A stretch of DNA of 64,000 nt from Gracilaria vermiculophylla. Its lineage: Eukaryota; Rhodophyta; Florideophyceae; Gracilariales; Gracilariaceae. Shown here one piece after another: positions 62,423 to 64,000 of the stretch (position 1 is its first letter; the number at the start of each line of letters is the position of its first letter). The notes under the pieces were generated by a model. That model did not search any database, was not told the origin of the DNA, and saw nothing but the letters and a program-made list of their open reading frames with translations. The position numbers and the translations under genes are program-made. The DNA lies in contig JAHNZQ020000277.1 in assembly GCA_019155205.2 (NCBI GenBank), positions 905,821 to 969,820 on the forward strand, in the 5' to 3' direction.

Positions 62423-64000
62423 AATGACACTCTTCCCTCCCGAATTATTCGTCTGCGCTGGCGTGGACTGCCCCGGCTCTTTTATTATCGTCTTAAACCT
62501 CTGCATCGATTGCGCAATATCATAGTTGTGCGCCCAGGGTCCCTCAAAATGACCCTTTTTAACCCTACAGATTCCATGTGTTTCGATTTGACGGCCAATT
62601 TTCAATAGTGGCGCGGTATTGTTGAGTGTCTGGTCAATACTATAGTGCAATGCCCGGCGACGGGAGGTGTCCTATGGGATGTCTGAAGCCCACTCTCTGG
62701 GAGAGTAGAACAGCTGCGAGAGCCCTCGCTACTACACGAATGTGGGCGTTAATCCACGGGAGATTGAGATAAACCTACGAGATGAAAGAAAGGGGGCAGC
62801 AATGTACAAGATATGGTGACAAGCGGTGGTACAGAACGAGCCAGCGAGGTAGACCGGTATCGGTGTATCTGGTGAAAGAAAGAAAAAATGGGGGATCGAC
62901 CACAAGGGAAAATAGAGAATACTCGGTGAACGAGCAAAAGACGACAAAAAGATGATAACCCAATACTGAGTCGAAGCGGTGTACCTGGTCTGCTAAAAAT
63001 AGACAACACAAAAGAAAAACCAAAAAAACTAATGTTGATGTACGTCGCAACGCTCTCCACAATGTGACCGGATGGGTAGTGATGCCGTACTTACACAGCC
63101 CTCTTCGGGAGGAGTTAGAATCGTCGAGAAGCGAACAAATCAGAGCTGAACACTGGTTGACTTTACTGTAAAGGGGGATAACGGAAGGTTGCCCCTATTA
63201 AGTACTGTACCACGAAGTCGTCGAGCAAAAATATCTAAAATATCTGGATTTCCAACACGCGGGCAGTGCCACTTTTGGCATTGCCACCCATCCCATAATT
63301 CTAAAATTAACAAAAGCAGTCTGTAATTAAGCGGCCAAAAATCTCCAGATTTCTGGCACACGTCTCTCTCATAACTGGGATGCAAGTCCTGTAGAAGGCA
63401 TTTGACATTCACCGTCTCTAGGAAGGGAACGAGAGTGCATTGCACTACTTATACCATTTCAATTGGCGCTTAGAAGGGAAAATATTGGTTATTTCAGATA
63501 TTTTATACAACACTTGCACTTCAACTTTAAAACTGAGCTGATTTCATTCCTCAAAAATCATGCAGCACTGAAAGGCCTTCGCAATAGACCCCATTGTTCG
63601 AGCAAGATGACCATGTGTATGCCTTTTATCATGTTTGATACAATAGCTTTTAATTCTTCCATTGCACTTTTTTACGTTTAATGTTTTCCTTTCACTGTAC
63701 CACCAGATAGATACGTGGGAAGAATGAAACACTTGCAAGTTATGTTTCATGTCTCAGAAGTCTAGTTTCAGACCATCTGGTGCATGAAGGTCTTCCACGT
63801 TTACATAAGTTTGAGGACGTTCTCCCTACAGCTCTCCTGAACAATTCTTTATTGATTTAAATCCCTGGGGAAACTACCTCATGGTTTTGCATGCGCCTTA
63901 GCCTTTTTGGTAAACGTCAAAACAAGAGATTATCTACTAACCAGAACTGATAGATTTGAATGGATGTCAGCCCGCTACAGTACGCAGCGTTCAGAAAGCG
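62423..64000. other. Right end of the window, no gene recognised
   Basis: ORFs up to 103 codons on the minus strand (62749-63062 and 63140-63445) lack known motifs. Probably more decayed mobile DNA. Confidence 0.35.

Overview
The window looks like nuclear DNA of a multicellular red alga; Chondrus crispus or a close florideophyte is my best guess. This is inferred from style, not from a database match. The host genes are almost all single-exon, sit in compact islands, and are separated by long tracts of decayed transposons. Encoded products include a GH35 beta-galactosidase and a GT14 glycosyltransferase, as expected of an alga with a galactan-rich wall. One 100-N assembly gap is present (24065-24164).

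Layout: 1-18.6 kb is transposon graveyard. It holds a Ty3/gypsy pol remnant, a telomere-like tract, Tc1/mariner fossils, a nearly complete PIF/Harbinger element carrying both of its typical genes, and a 1.29 kb element with IR/DR-type ends. 18.6-22.5 kb is the first gene island: an LKB1/STK11-type kinase (-), an unrecognised helical protein (+) and a PCID2/Thp1 TREX-2 subunit (-). 23-36.7 kb is again mobile DNA: a Tc1 fossil, an internally deleted second Harbinger copy spanning the gap, a Pro/Ser minisatellite, a 2.9 kb piggyBac element with terminal repeats, and another Tc1. 36.7-54.3 kb is the second island: a small two-zinc-motif gene with an intron, beta-galactosidase (+), a dual-specificity-type phosphatase (-), a low-complexity protein with a SAP-like motif (-), GT14 (-), a 1300-residue type I membrane protein (-) and a membrane-anchored subtilase (+). 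GC content rises sharply over about 42-52 kb. 54.3-64 kb returns to mobile DNA: the best-preserved Tc1, a second copy of the 1.29 kb element, a DUF7869-type transposase relic, an inverted copy of a 0.43 kb repeat, and a last Tc1.

The genes do not form one pathway. Functional themes are energy and polarity signalling (LKB1-like), mRNA export (PCID2) and a secretory or cell-surface group (GH35, GT14, large type I protein, subtilase). Three neighbouring minus-strand genes at 43.9-51 kb are extremely tightly packed, with only 71 bp between the large membrane protein and GT14. No complete unknown system stood out. The strongest second-look items are the shared IR/DR architecture linking autonomous and non-autonomous Tc1 elements, the LKB1-like kinase ending in a CaaX-like box, the CCAAT minisatellite promoter, and a subtilase without a visible I9 prodomain.
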